Assembly (NCBI GenBank): GCA_937965785.1 | Contig: CALCKT010000067.1 | Span: forward strand, 22,673-86,672 | DNA from: an uncultured Propionibacteriaceae bacterium | Lineage (GTDB): Bacteria > Actinomycetota > Actinomycetes > Propionibacteriales > Propionibacteriaceae | Direction: 5' to 3' | Length of the DNA: 64,000 nt | Position numbers and translations under genes: made by a program | Shown: piece after piece, positions 1 to 7,901 of the stretch | How the letters are laid out: every line of letters starts with the position of its first letter | How positions within the stretch are numbered: the first letter of the stretch is position 1 | The notes under the pieces: model-generated | The model's database searches: none | Seen by the model: the letters and a program-made list of their open reading frames with translations, nothing else | What the model was told of the DNA's origin: nothing

Positions 1-134
1 ACTCGGGTTGTCCCGCCGCGGGGATCGGGGTGGACACCCGAAACCGTGCCGTCGCGGACTGGCTGCACCGGGTGCTGGGATACGAGGAACGCGACAGCGT
101 GACCCTGTTGGGAAAGAGCATTCCGGCTGCTTGA
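1..134 (+). CDS. 3' end of an unidentified CDS (partial)
   Basis: An open frame runs from the window edge to a TGA at 132-134. It reads about 43 residues, including the segment DTRNRAVADWLHRVLGY and the end LLGKSIPAA. Codon use matches the neighbours, so this looks like the tail of a real gene cut by the window edge. I do not recognise the family. In many actinobacteria pdxT lies before yebC, but this tail does not show the expected PdxT ending, so I do not call it that. Confidence 0.5.
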   Translation, partial: SGCPAAGIGVDTRNRAVADWLHRVLGYEERDSVTLLGKSIPAA

Positions 135-182
135 GATAAGCTCGCTCAAGCAAAATTGACCTCTACCCGAAGGGCGGGATGC

Positions 183-956
183 ATGAGCGGACACTCCAAA
201 TGGGCGACGACCAAGCACAAGAAGGCGGTCATTGACGCCAAACGCGGCAAGTTGTTCGCCAAGCTGATCAAGAACGTGGAGGTGGCGGCCCGGTTGGGCG
301 GCGGGGATCCGAGCGGCAACCCGACGCTCTACGACGCCATTCAGAAGGCCAAGAAGTCCAGCGTCCCCAACGACAACATCGACCGTGCGGTGAAACGCGG
401 CTCCGGTGCCATATCCGGTGGCGCCGACTACGAGACGATCATGTACGAGGCCTACGGGCCCTCCGGGATCGCGATCCTGATCGAATGCCTGACCGACAAC
501 CGGAACCGCTCCGCCTCGGACGTGCGTGTCGCGGTCACCCGCAATGGCGGCACCATGGCCGATGTCGGGTCGGTGCAGCGCCTGTTCGCCCGCAAGGGGG
601 TCGTCGTGGTTCCCAAACAGCAGGAGGACAGGGAGGTCACGGAGGACGACCTGCTCGAGGCCGCCCTGGAGGTGGGTCTCGAAGAGGTCAATGACGAGGA
701 CGAGGCCTGGGAGGTGGTCTGCGATCCCGGCGACATCGTGGAGGTCCGCAAGGCCATTGAGGCGGCGGGGTTCGACTACGACTCCTCGGAGGTGCAGTTC
801 GTCGCATCCTTCGACCAGGAGGTCGACACCGTGGAGCTCGCCCAGAAGATCTTCCGCATCATCGACGCCCTCGAGGACTCCGACGACGTGCAGAACGTCT
901 TCACCAACCTGGACCTCACCCCGGAGGTGGCGGCGGCCCTCGAATCCGAGGATTGA
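183..956 (+). CDS. yebC: YebC/PmpR-family protein (TACO1-like)
   Basis: This 257-residue protein has the family's hallmark N-terminus MSGHSKWATTKHKK and the conserved patches NDNIDRA and EAYGPSG. YebC-family proteins have been described both as DNA-binding regulators and as ribosome-associated factors that help translate difficult sequences; which role applies here cannot be read from sequence. An in-frame upstream start at 156 would add nine residues that do not match the family, so I place the start at ATG 183, which gives the usual length of about 250. It precedes ruvC as in many actinobacteria, but ruvC has its own promoter at 962. Confidence 0.95.
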   Translation: MSGHSKWATTKHKKAVIDAKRGKLFAKLIKNVEVAARLGGGDPSGNPTLYDAIQKAKKSSVPNDNIDRAVKRGSGAISGGADYETIMYEAYGPSGIAILIECLTDNRNRSASDVRVAVTRNGGTMADVGSVQRLFARKGVVVVPKQQEDREVTEDDLLEAALEVGLEEVNDEDEAWEVVCDPGDIVEVRKAIEAAGFDYDSSEVQFVASFDQEVDTVELAQKIFRIIDALEDSDDVQNVFTNLDLTPEVAAALESED

Positions 957-961
957 TCGTC

Positions 962-967
962 TATAAT
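962..967 (+). promoter_or_regulatory. -10 element of the ruvCAB promoter
   Basis: A perfect TATAAT lies six bases after the yebC stop and eight bases before the ruvC ATG. No good -35 hexamer is visible inside the end of yebC. The expected start of transcription falls at or within a few bases of the ruvC start codon, so the mRNA would have almost no leader. Confidence 0.65.
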
Positions 968-968
968 C

Positions 969-982
969 CGAACTGATGTTCG
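969..982 (+). promoter_or_regulatory. LexA (SOS) box over the ruvC start
   Basis: The sequence CGAACTGATGTTCG contains GAAC-N4-GTTC, the core of the actinobacterial/Gram-positive LexA operator, with an extra C/G pair on each side. It begins one base after the TATAAT box and spans the ruvC ATG at 976. Bound LexA would cover the predicted transcription start, which fits repression of ruvCAB relieved by DNA damage. The motif match is seen; the regulation is inferred from the family. Confidence 0.8.
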
Positions 983-1509
983 AGAAAAAGCGCATTCTGG
1001 GGATTGATCCCGGCCTCACCCGCTGCGGTATCGGCGTGGTGGAAGGCGCCGTGGGGCGTCCCCCCGTCTTCATCGCGGTCGGGGTCGTGCGCACCAGCCC
1101 GGACCTGGACGTGGCCCACCGGCTGCTCCAGGTGGAGGCCGGACTCGAACGGTGGTTCACCGAACACACCCCCGACGTGGTGGCCATCGAACGCGTGTTC
1201 GCCCAGCACAACACGACATCCGTGATCGACACGGCGCAGGCCGCGGGGGTCGCCGCCCTGGTCGCGGCCCGGCGCGGGCTTCCCGTCACGTTCCACACCC
1301 CGAGCGAGGTCAAGGCCGCCGTCACCGGCTCGGGACGGGCCGACAAGTCCCAGGTGACCGCCATGGTCACCACGATCCTGAGGCTCGACGCGCCTCCCAG
1401 GCCGGCGGACGCGGCCGATGCCCTGGCCCTGGCCGTCTGTCATGCCTGGCGGGGCGGCCACACCAATCGATATGCGGCGCTGGTCGCGGCCGCGAGAGGA
1501 AAACGATGA
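976..1509 (+). CDS. ruvC: Holliday junction resolvase RuvC
   Basis: RuvC cuts four-way DNA junctions that RuvAB has moved to a suitable site. The 177-residue protein has the RNase H-like fold signature, with acidic residues at D11 (GIDPGLTRCG), E72 (AIERVF) and D145/D148 (PADAADALA), matching the E. coli catalytic set. Its stop overlaps the ruvA ATG in an ATGA, so translation of the two is probably coupled. It is the first gene of ruvCAB and sits directly under a TATAAT box and a LexA box. Confidence 0.97.
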   Translation: MFEKKRILGIDPGLTRCGIGVVEGAVGRPPVFIAVGVVRTSPDLDVAHRLLQVEAGLERWFTEHTPDVVAIERVFAQHNTTSVIDTAQAAGVAALVAARRGLPVTFHTPSEVKAAVTGSGRADKSQVTAMVTTILRLDAPPRPADAADALALAVCHAWRGGHTNRYAALVAAARGKR

Positions 1510-2114
1510 TTTCCCAGCTGACGGGTACCGTGACGGCCGCGGGGGCCGCCTGGTTCGTGATCGATGTCTCGGGGGTGGGTTTCCGCGGGCACTGCACACC
1601 GGCCACGGCCGCCGCGCTGCGCCCGGGGGAGACGAGAACCATCCACACCTCCCTGGTCGTGCGAGAGGATTCGCTGACGCTGTTCGGTTTCGGCAGCGAT
1701 GCCGAGCGGGAGGCCTTCGAACTGGTGCAGAGCGCATCGGGGGTCGGGCCCAGGCTCGCCCTGGCCATCTGCTCCGTGCTGTCACCGGGAGACCTGAAAC
1801 GGGCAATCCTCGCAGGTGACCTGCGTGCCTTGTGCCGGGTGCCCGGGATCGGTAACAAGAGCGCCCAGAAACTGGTGCTGGAGCTCAAGGACAAGGCCGG
1901 TCTGCTCGCCCTGGGGGATGCGGAACCGGAGACCACGAGCCCCGGGGTGGCGAACGAATCGTGGCGTGACCAGGTCGTGGAGGGTCTCCAAGGGCTCGGC
2001 TGGTCCGCCAAGGAGGCCGGGACCGCGTGCGATGCCGTCGCGGAGTTGGCTGAGGAGGGCGCCGGTGTCGCCCAACTGATGAGGGCGGCCCTCGGATCGC
2101 TGGCGAGACGCTGA
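1506..2114 (+). CDS. ruvA: Holliday junction helicase subunit RuvA
   Basis: RuvA binds the Holliday junction as a tetramer and loads RuvB. The 202-residue protein starts with the typical MISQLTGTV beta-barrel segment. It then has two helix-hairpin-helix motifs (SGVGPRLALAI and PGIGNKSAQKL) and a C-terminal three-helix domain that contacts RuvB. The start is ATG 1506, which overlaps the ruvC stop; the frame is open much further upstream, but that part is out-of-frame ruvC. Confidence 0.97.
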   Translation: MISQLTGTVTAAGAAWFVIDVSGVGFRGHCTPATAAALRPGETRTIHTSLVVREDSLTLFGFGSDAEREAFELVQSASGVGPRLALAICSVLSPGDLKRAILAGDLRALCRVPGIGNKSAQKLVLELKDKAGLLALGDAEPETTSPGVANESWRDQVVEGLQGLGWSAKEAGTACDAVAELAEEGAGVAQLMRAALGSLARR

Positions 2115-2124
2115 GGAGGAGACC

Positions 2125-3144
2125 GTGGATTTCTCTGAGGTGGATCCCGTCGGCCGCGCCGAGGAGAAGGACTTCGAGGCTGCCCTGCGGCCCAAGCGCC
2201 TGAGCGAGTTCGAGGGGCAGCCCCGGGTCCGCGACCAGCTCGGTCTGGTCCTGGCCGCGGCCAGGCACCGGGGCAGCAGCCCGGACCACGTGCTGCTGTC
2301 CGGCCCTCCGGGACTGGGGAAGACCACCTTGGCGATGATCATCGCCGCGGAGCTCGGAGTGAACCTGCGCATCTCGTCCGGCCCCGCGATCCAGCACGCG
2401 GGTGACCTGGCGGCGATACTCTCGGGCCTCGACGAGGGGGATGTGCTGTTCTTCGACGAGATCCACCGGCTCGCCCGCCCCGCCGAGGAGATGCTCTACC
2501 TCGCCATGGAGGACTTCAGGGTCGATGTGGTGGTCGGCAAGGGACCGGGTGCGACTGCCATTCCGATAGACCTGCCCGCCTTCACCCTGGTCGGGGCCAC
2601 CACCCGGGCGGGTCTGCTGCCGGGGCCGTTGCGGGACCGGTTCGGTTTCACCGCGCAGCTGGAGTTCTACGAGGCCGCCGATCTGGCCGGCATCGTCGCG
2701 GCTTCGGCCACGAAACTGGGGATCCGGTTGAAGGAGGTGGCCGCCAAGGAGATCGCGGACCGGTCCCGCGGCACCCCCCGGATCGCGAACCGGCTGCTGC
2801 GCCGGGTCCGGGACTACGCCCAGGTGGGGGGACACCGGGAGGTGGAACTCGAACACGCCCGGGCCGCCCTGGAACTCTACGAGGTCGACGAACGTGGCCT
2901 GGACCGGCTCGACAGGGGAGTGCTGCGCAACCTGTGCACCCTGTTCAACGGAGGTCCCGTCGGCCTGTCCACCCTGGCGCTCAGCGTGGGGGAGGAAACC
3001 GAGACCGTCTCCGAGGTGGCCGAGCCCTTCCTGATCCGTGAGGGCCTGATGATGCGCACCCCGCGTGGCCGGATCGCCACCGCCGCGGGTTGGCGGCATC
3101 TCGGTCTGCGTCCTCCGGCCGGTGAGCCTTCGTTGTTCGAGTGA
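2125..3144 (+). CDS. ruvB: Holliday junction branch-migration ATPase RuvB
   Basis: RuvB is the hexameric AAA+ motor that drives branch migration with RuvA. The 339-residue protein has Walker A GPPGLGKT, Walker B DEIHRL, sensor region GATTRAGLL and the RuvB winged-helix C-terminus (TPRGRIAT). It starts at GTG 2125 behind an AGGAGGAG ribosome binding site, ten bases after ruvA. It is the last gene of the SOS-type ruvCAB unit. Confidence 0.97.
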   Translation: MDFSEVDPVGRAEEKDFEAALRPKRLSEFEGQPRVRDQLGLVLAAARHRGSSPDHVLLSGPPGLGKTTLAMIIAAELGVNLRISSGPAIQHAGDLAAILSGLDEGDVLFFDEIHRLARPAEEMLYLAMEDFRVDVVVGKGPGATAIPIDLPAFTLVGATTRAGLLPGPLRDRFGFTAQLEFYEAADLAGIVAASATKLGIRLKEVAAKEIADRSRGTPRIANRLLRRVRDYAQVGGHREVELEHARAALELYEVDERGLDRLDRGVLRNLCTLFNGGPVGLSTLALSVGEETETVSEVAEPFLIREGLMMRTPRGRIATAAGWRHLGLRPPAGEPSLFE

Positions 3145-3146
3145 GC

Positions 3147-3152
3147 TATCCT
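3147..3152 (+). promoter_or_regulatory. Possible -10 element before yajC
   Basis: TATCCT lies just after the ruvB stop and about 45 bases before yajC. No -35 hexamer is evident. It is a candidate for a separate promoter for yajC-secDF, and nothing else in the 52-base gap argues for or against it. Confidence 0.3.
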
Positions 3153-3196
3153 GACCCACGGCAAACCCGCCAACCGCCTCGTTAAGGAATGAACAG

Positions 3197-3586
3197 ATGG
3201 AAATGCTCCTTATGCTCGTCGTTTTCGTGGGCGCTGCATATTTCTTGATGATCCGGCCCCAGCAGAAGCGCATGCGCGAGCATCAGTCCCAGATCGACGC
3301 GCTGCAGCCCGGAGCCCGCGTCATTCTCAGCTCCGGTGTTTTCGCCACCCTTTCCCACGTCGCCGACACGCAGGCGATCGTGGAGTTGGCTCCCGGTGTC
3401 GAGGTGACCATCCTCAAGCAGGCCATTGCACGCGTCGCGAAGGACGATGAGGAAGAGTTCGAATTCACCGATGAGGTGGAGGAGACCACCAAGGGTGAGG
3501 AGAACGAGGAGAGCGTGGACGGTGCTGATCCCTCCGAGCCGGAGGACACCGCCGCGACCGAAGAGCCCGTTTCCGAGAAACACTGA
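3197..3586 (+). CDS. yajC: Preprotein translocase accessory subunit YajC
   Basis: YajC is a small membrane protein that associates with SecDF-SecYEG. The 129-residue product has one N-terminal membrane segment (about residues 2-18) followed by the family motif MIRPQQKRM. Then come a conserved beta-rich domain (PGARVILSSG) and a long acidic Glu-rich tail. The tail is longer than in E. coli and of low complexity. The start is ATG 3197 with AAGGAA seven bases upstream. It is followed after 11 bases by secD. Confidence 0.95.
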   Translation: MEMLLMLVVFVGAAYFLMIRPQQKRMREHQSQIDALQPGARVILSSGVFATLSHVADTQAIVELAPGVEVTILKQAIARVAKDDEEEFEFTDEVEETTKGEENEESVDGADPSEPEDTAATEEPVSEKH

Positions 3587-3597
3587 ATCGAGCCCGT

Positions 3598-5154
3598 ATG
3601 GCAACGGTATCCCGTAAACCCCGGCCCGGTTTGAGGCTGTTCATCTTCCTGCTCGCCATCGGCGCGATGTTCGGGATCATGGCATCCGCAGGCACCTGGT
3701 CCCCGAAACTCGGTCTCGACCTGCAAGGTGGCATGACCATCACCCTGACCGCGACGAACTCGACGGTCGAAAAGGACTCGCTTGAGCTGGCCAAGAACAT
3801 CATCCAGAAGCGTGTCGACGGGCTGGGAATCGGCGAGGCCTCGGTGACCACCTCGGGTGACAGGCACATCGTCGTCTCCGCTCCCAACGTCCAGCGCGAC
3901 GACATGGTGAAGCTGATCGGCAGCACCGCCCAGCTGACCTTCCGTCCCGTGCTCCGCACCGGTCATGTTGGACAGCAGAACACCGATCCCAACCTGCCGG
4001 GCCTGCCCACCCCCACCCCGGAACCGGGCGAGGTCGGGAACATCCTGAGCGTCGAAGAGGTCCTGGGCTACGAAGCCACGGAGCAGGACACCAACGCGTT
4101 CAACGAGTTCAAGTGCAACGACAAGATCGAGGCCCGACTGGACAGGACCACGGTGGGTTGCGACCCGACGGGCCAGATGAAGTACCTCCTCGGACCCGCG
4201 GCCATCATCGGTGAGCGCGTCGTCAGGGCCAGTTCCGGGATTCCGCAGGGGCAGGTTTCCCACGTGGTCACCCTCGAGTTCGACGAGGCGGGTACCAGCA
4301 CGTTCAGCCAGATGACCACGGCCATGGTCTCCAAACAGGCACCCGCCAACCAGTTCGCGGTGGTGCTCGACGGCGTGGTTCAGTCCGCGCCGCGGGTCCA
4401 GACCGCAATCACCAACGGCCAGGCCCAGATCACCGGCAACTTCACCGCGGAGTCCGCGGCCGAACTGGCGAACATCCTGAAATTCGGTGCGCTGCCCCTC
4501 AACTTCGAACCCTCCCAGGTGGAGACGGTGTCTCCCACGCTCGGCGGTGAACAGCTCCGCATCGGGCTGCTCGCAGGCGGCATCGGTCTCGCACTCGTGA
4601 TCCTGTACTGCCTCGCCTACTACCGTGGGCTGGGGCTCGTGGTGATCGGCTCCCTCGGTGTGGCCGCGCTCGCGACCTACGCATCCATGGTGGTGCTCGG
4701 CGAGGCCATGGGATTCACCCTGAACCTCCCGGCCATCGCCGGTGCGATCGTGGCGATCGGCGTTACGGCTGACTCCTTCGTGATCTACTTCGAGCGCATC
4801 CGTGACGAGATACGCGACGGGCGAAGTCTCAGATCCGCCCTGACGACGGGCTGGGTCAAGGCCAGACCGACGATCCTGGTTGCGGACATGGTCTCGATCC
4901 TTTCCGCAATCGTCCTGTTCATCCTCGCGGTCGGCGGCGTGAAAGGTTTCGCCTTCGCCCTCGGCCTGACCACCCTGCTCGACCTGGCGGTCTGTTTCTT
5001 CTTCACCAAACCCCTCGTGCAGCTGCTGGGCCGCACGAAGTTCTTCGGTGAGGGGCACCGGCTCTCCGGGCTCGACGCCAGCCACATGGGCGTCAGCCGG
5101 GAATCCCTGCTGGGCCGTCGCAGCCGCCGCACCCACCGCGCCAAGGAGGCCTGA
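3598..5154 (+). CDS. secD: Protein translocase subunit SecD
   Basis: SecD and SecF form a proton-driven membrane complex that pulls exported proteins out of SecYEG. The 518-residue protein has an N-terminal membrane helix, the motif LGLDLQGGM, a large extracytoplasmic domain and a C-terminal block of five membrane helices. The fourth-helix region reads IGVTADSFVIYFERIRDE, the actinobacterial version of the SecD signature. Two cysteines in the external domain (C173 and C188) could form a disulfide. The stop shares one base with the secF ATG. Confidence 0.96.
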   Translation: MATVSRKPRPGLRLFIFLLAIGAMFGIMASAGTWSPKLGLDLQGGMTITLTATNSTVEKDSLELAKNIIQKRVDGLGIGEASVTTSGDRHIVVSAPNVQRDDMVKLIGSTAQLTFRPVLRTGHVGQQNTDPNLPGLPTPTPEPGEVGNILSVEEVLGYEATEQDTNAFNEFKCNDKIEARLDRTTVGCDPTGQMKYLLGPAAIIGERVVRASSGIPQGQVSHVVTLEFDEAGTSTFSQMTTAMVSKQAPANQFAVVLDGVVQSAPRVQTAITNGQAQITGNFTAESAAELANILKFGALPLNFEPSQVETVSPTLGGEQLRIGLLAGGIGLALVILYCLAYYRGLGLVVIGSLGVAALATYASMVVLGEAMGFTLNLPAIAGAIVAIGVTADSFVIYFERIRDEIRDGRSLRSALTTGWVKARPTILVADMVSILSAIVLFILAVGGVKGFAFALGLTTLLDLAVCFFFTKPLVQLLGRTKFFGEGHRLSGLDASHMGVSRESLLGRRSRRTHRAKEA

Positions 5155-6275
5155 TGTCCACCAAACACGGGCTCGCCCACCGTTTCTACACGGGTCAGAT
5201 CTCCTACGACTTCGTCGGCCACAAGAAGTTCTGGTACACGTTCTCGGCCGTGGTGCTCGCCATCTGTTTCCTGGCGGTGGGTTTCAAGGGTTTGGCGCTC
5301 GGCATCGACTTCCGGGGTGGAACCGACTTCCAGGTCGCGCTTCCCGTCACCGAGACCACCGTGGACGACGTACGCACCAAGGTGGCCGGTTTCGAGGTCA
5401 AGAACCTGGAGGCCCAGGTCTTCTCCCTCGGGGAGAGCGCCGTGCGGATCCAGACGCGCTCCCTCGACCCCGAGGAGACCGTCTCGGTTCGCGCCGCCAT
5501 CGCCGAACTGGCAGACGCGAAACCCGAGGACGTCACCTACACCGCGATCGGTGCCTCGTGGGGTGAGCAGATCTCCCGCCAGGCCCTGATAGCCCTGGGG
5601 GTGTTCATCGCGCTCGTCATGGTGCTGATCGGTTTCTGGTTCCGCAACTGGAAGATGTCCTTGGCGGCCGTCATAGCCCTGGCACACGACCTGGTGGTGA
5701 CCGTCGGAATCTATGCCCTGAGCAGTTTCACGGTCACGCCGGCGACCGTCATCGGTGTTTTGACCATCCTCGGCTACTCGCTCTACGACACAGTGGTGGT
5801 TTTCGACCGGGTCTCGGAGAACACCAAGAACCTGAAGGAGAGCAGGAAGACCTACGGGGAGGCCGCCAACCTGGCCATCAACCAGGTGCTGATCCGGTCC
5901 CTGAACACGACCCTGATCGGGATCCTGCCGGTCACGGCTCTGCTGATCGGCGGCGCCATGCTCCACAGCGGCCCCCTCGCCGATCTCGGCCTGGCGCTGT
6001 TCATCGGCATGATCGCCGGCGCCTACTCCTCCATCTTCATCGCCACCCCGCTGCTGGTGCAGATGAAGGAACGGGAACCCGACCAGATCGCCCACCGCGC
6101 ATCGCTGGCCCGCAAGGCCGAACGTGCGGCCGCCAAGGCCGAACGCAGACCTTCCGGGAAGACAGCCGGCGACGAGGAGGAAGCATCGGAGACCGAGACC
6201 GTCGTCTCCTCGGGAACGCGCAGGCAACAGCGCAGCAACCTGTCGCGCGAGCAGAGGAAGCGTCAGAGGCGATGA
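5154..6275 (+). CDS. secF: Protein translocase subunit SecF
   Basis: SecF is the partner of SecD in protein export. The 373-residue protein has an N-terminal membrane helix, the motif GIDFRGGTDFQV, a short external domain and five C-terminal helices with YSLYDTVVVFDRVSEN. The last 60 or so residues are a charged cytoplasmic tail rich in Lys, Arg and Glu, typical of actinobacterial SecF. The start ATG 5154 overlaps the secD stop, and the stop overlaps the apt ATG in an ATGA. Confidence 0.96.
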   Translation: MSTKHGLAHRFYTGQISYDFVGHKKFWYTFSAVVLAICFLAVGFKGLALGIDFRGGTDFQVALPVTETTVDDVRTKVAGFEVKNLEAQVFSLGESAVRIQTRSLDPEETVSVRAAIAELADAKPEDVTYTAIGASWGEQISRQALIALGVFIALVMVLIGFWFRNWKMSLAAVIALAHDLVVTVGIYALSSFTVTPATVIGVLTILGYSLYDTVVVFDRVSENTKNLKESRKTYGEAANLAINQVLIRSLNTTLIGILPVTALLIGGAMLHSGPLADLGLALFIGMIAGAYSSIFIATPLLVQMKEREPDQIAHRASLARKAERAAAKAERRPSGKTAGDEEEASETETVVSSGTRRQQRSNLSREQRKRQRR

Positions 6276-6793
6276 ACCTGATTTCCTCCCTGATCGCGGA
6301 CGTCCCGGACTGGCCCAAACCCGGGGTGGTCTTCAAGGACATCACCCCGCTGCTGGCCTCCCCCGAGGGTTTCCGGCAGGCGGTTGACGCCATCGTGGCG
6401 TCGGCCCCCGAGGCAATTGACGTGGTGGTCGGAATGGAGGCCAGGGGATTCATCTTCGCCGCCCCCGTCGCCCTGGCCCTCGGGGCCGGTTTCGTGCCGG
6501 TCCGCAAACCCGGGAAGCTACCGCGTCCCGTGTTGAGCGAGTCCTTCGACCTCGAATACGGCACCGCGACCCTGACCATGCACGCGGACGCCCTCGTCAC
6601 GGGGGCGCGCGTGCTCGTGGTGGACGACGTGCTCGCCACCGGCGGCACCGTCGCGGCCACGGCAGCTTTGTTGAAACGGCTCGGCGCTGAACTCGTGCAC
6701 GTGAGCGTGCTCCTCGAGCTCACCGCCCTCGGGGGCAGGCAACGGCTCGCCGGTCAGGGCATCAGCAGTTGTTCGGCGGTTCTGACGAGCTAG
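6272..6793 (+). CDS. apt: Adenine phosphoribosyltransferase
   Basis: This enzyme salvages adenine to AMP using PRPP. The 173-residue protein has the family start DVPDWPKPGVVFKDITPLL, the MEARGFIF segment and the PRPP-binding motif VLVVDDVLATGGT. It overlaps secF by four bases, as expected for the actinobacterial secDF-apt-rel cluster. The usual next gene, rel, is displaced here by a channel gene. Confidence 0.96.
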   Translation: MNLISSLIADVPDWPKPGVVFKDITPLLASPEGFRQAVDAIVASAPEAIDVVVGMEARGFIFAAPVALALGAGFVPVRKPGKLPRPVLSESFDLEYGTATLTMHADALVTGARVLVVDDVLATGGTVAATAALLKRLGAELVHVSVLLELTALGGRQRLAGQGISSCSAVLTS

Positions 6794-6797
6794 GGCC

Positions 6798-7865
6798 GTG
6801 GGTAGGCTGAGGAAGCGGGTCCCCAAGGGGTATGCCACCTCGATGGTGAGCATGCCCCGTCCACAGGTGCGGCCGCTGCGCGAACTCGGGAAACGCGGGT
6901 TGTTGGCGCTCGTGCTGTTGATGATCAGCACCCTCGTCGTCTGGTTGGACCGCGACTCCTACGTCGACAACATCCGCGATGACGGGGTCAGTTTCATCGA
7001 CGCCCTGTACTACTCGACGGTCACCATGACCACCACGGGCTACGGCGACATCACCCCCCTCGCCCCACACGCCCGGCTCCTGAACGCGATCCTCATCACC
7101 CCGATGCGCGTCGGCTTCCTGGTGCTGTTGGTCGGCACCACCATCGCCGTGCTGGCTGACGAGGGCAGCCGCGCCATCCGTGACCTGCAGTGGAGGCAGA
7201 AAATGCGCAACCACGTCGTCGTGATCGGCTACGGCACGAAGGGCCGCAGCGCAATCAACACCCTTCGTCGCCACGGGGAACCGGACGACCGGATCGTCGT
7301 CATCGACAGCAATGACGTCGCGGTGAACGAGGCCAACCTCGACGGGCTGGCCGCCTTCCTGGGGGATGCGACACGCCGCGATCTGCTGCGGCGGGCCGAG
7401 GTGTCCAAGGCCCGGAAGATCATCATCTGCCTGTCCCGCGACGACGCCGCCATCCTCACCACACTCACCGCCAGGCAGCTCAACCCCGGGGCCAGCATCA
7501 TCGTCAGCGTCCGCGAGAAGGACAACGTCGCCCTGGTCCGCCAGTCCGGGGCCACATCCGTGGTGACCTCGTCGGACACGGTGGGGCGCCTGCTGGGCCT
7601 GTCGGCGGTCGGTCCGGAACTCGGCGCCATCATCCAGGACCTGCTGACCGCCGGGACGGGCCTCGAGGTCCAACAGAGGCAGGCAAGACCCAGCGAGGTG
7701 GGGCAGTCCCCGAACGATGTCAAGGGGGAGCAGGTGATCGGAATCATCCGCAACGGCACGCTGCGGCGTTTCTACGATTCCACGGCCTCCAGGATCCAAA
7801 CCGGTGATCAACTGATCGTCGTGCGTCGCGCGGAACGACCCGAGCTGCGAGACACCGATGACTGA
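6798..7865 (+). CDS. Two-helix potassium channel with RCK domain
   Basis: Numbering from GTG 6798, the protein has a first membrane helix at about 34-50 and a pore segment with selectivity filter TTTGYGD (78-84). A second helix lies at about 97-120, and a cytosolic RCK/TrkA-N domain starts near 138 with the Rossmann motif GYGTKG. A C-terminal TrkA-C-like part follows. This is the architecture of MthK-type or YugO-like K+ channels gated by a bound ligand. The start is uncertain: GTG 6798 lies four bases after apt, while ATG 6843 would remove 15 basic residues and has a weak AAGGGG upstream. Substrate and gating ligand are inferred only from the family. Confidence 0.9.
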   Translation: MGRLRKRVPKGYATSMVSMPRPQVRPLRELGKRGLLALVLLMISTLVVWLDRDSYVDNIRDDGVSFIDALYYSTVTMTTTGYGDITPLAPHARLLNAILITPMRVGFLVLLVGTTIAVLADEGSRAIRDLQWRQKMRNHVVVIGYGTKGRSAINTLRRHGEPDDRIVVIDSNDVAVNEANLDGLAAFLGDATRRDLLRRAEVSKARKIIICLSRDDAAILTTLTARQLNPGASIIVSVREKDNVALVRQSGATSVVTSSDTVGRLLGLSAVGPELGAIIQDLLTAGTGLEVQQRQARPSEVGQSPNDVKGEQVIGIIRNGTLRRFYDSTASRIQTGDQLIVVRRAERPELRDTDD

Positions 7866-7889
7866 CTCAGGTATCTGCTCCAATAGCAC

Positions 7890-7895
7890 TAAACT
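7890..7895 (+). promoter_or_regulatory. -10 element of a leaderless rel promoter
   Basis: TAAACT sits exactly six bases before the rel ATG at 7902. There is no Shine-Dalgarno sequence between them. The spacing puts the transcription start on the start codon, as in leaderless actinobacterial mRNAs. Confidence 0.55.
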
Positions 7896-7901
7896 TTCAC
7901 C

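Noticed and set aside
1..134. pdxT as the identity of the first partial gene
   Set aside because: The expected neighbour in some actinobacteria, but the visible C-terminus does not contain the conserved PdxT ending with the His-Glu pair.
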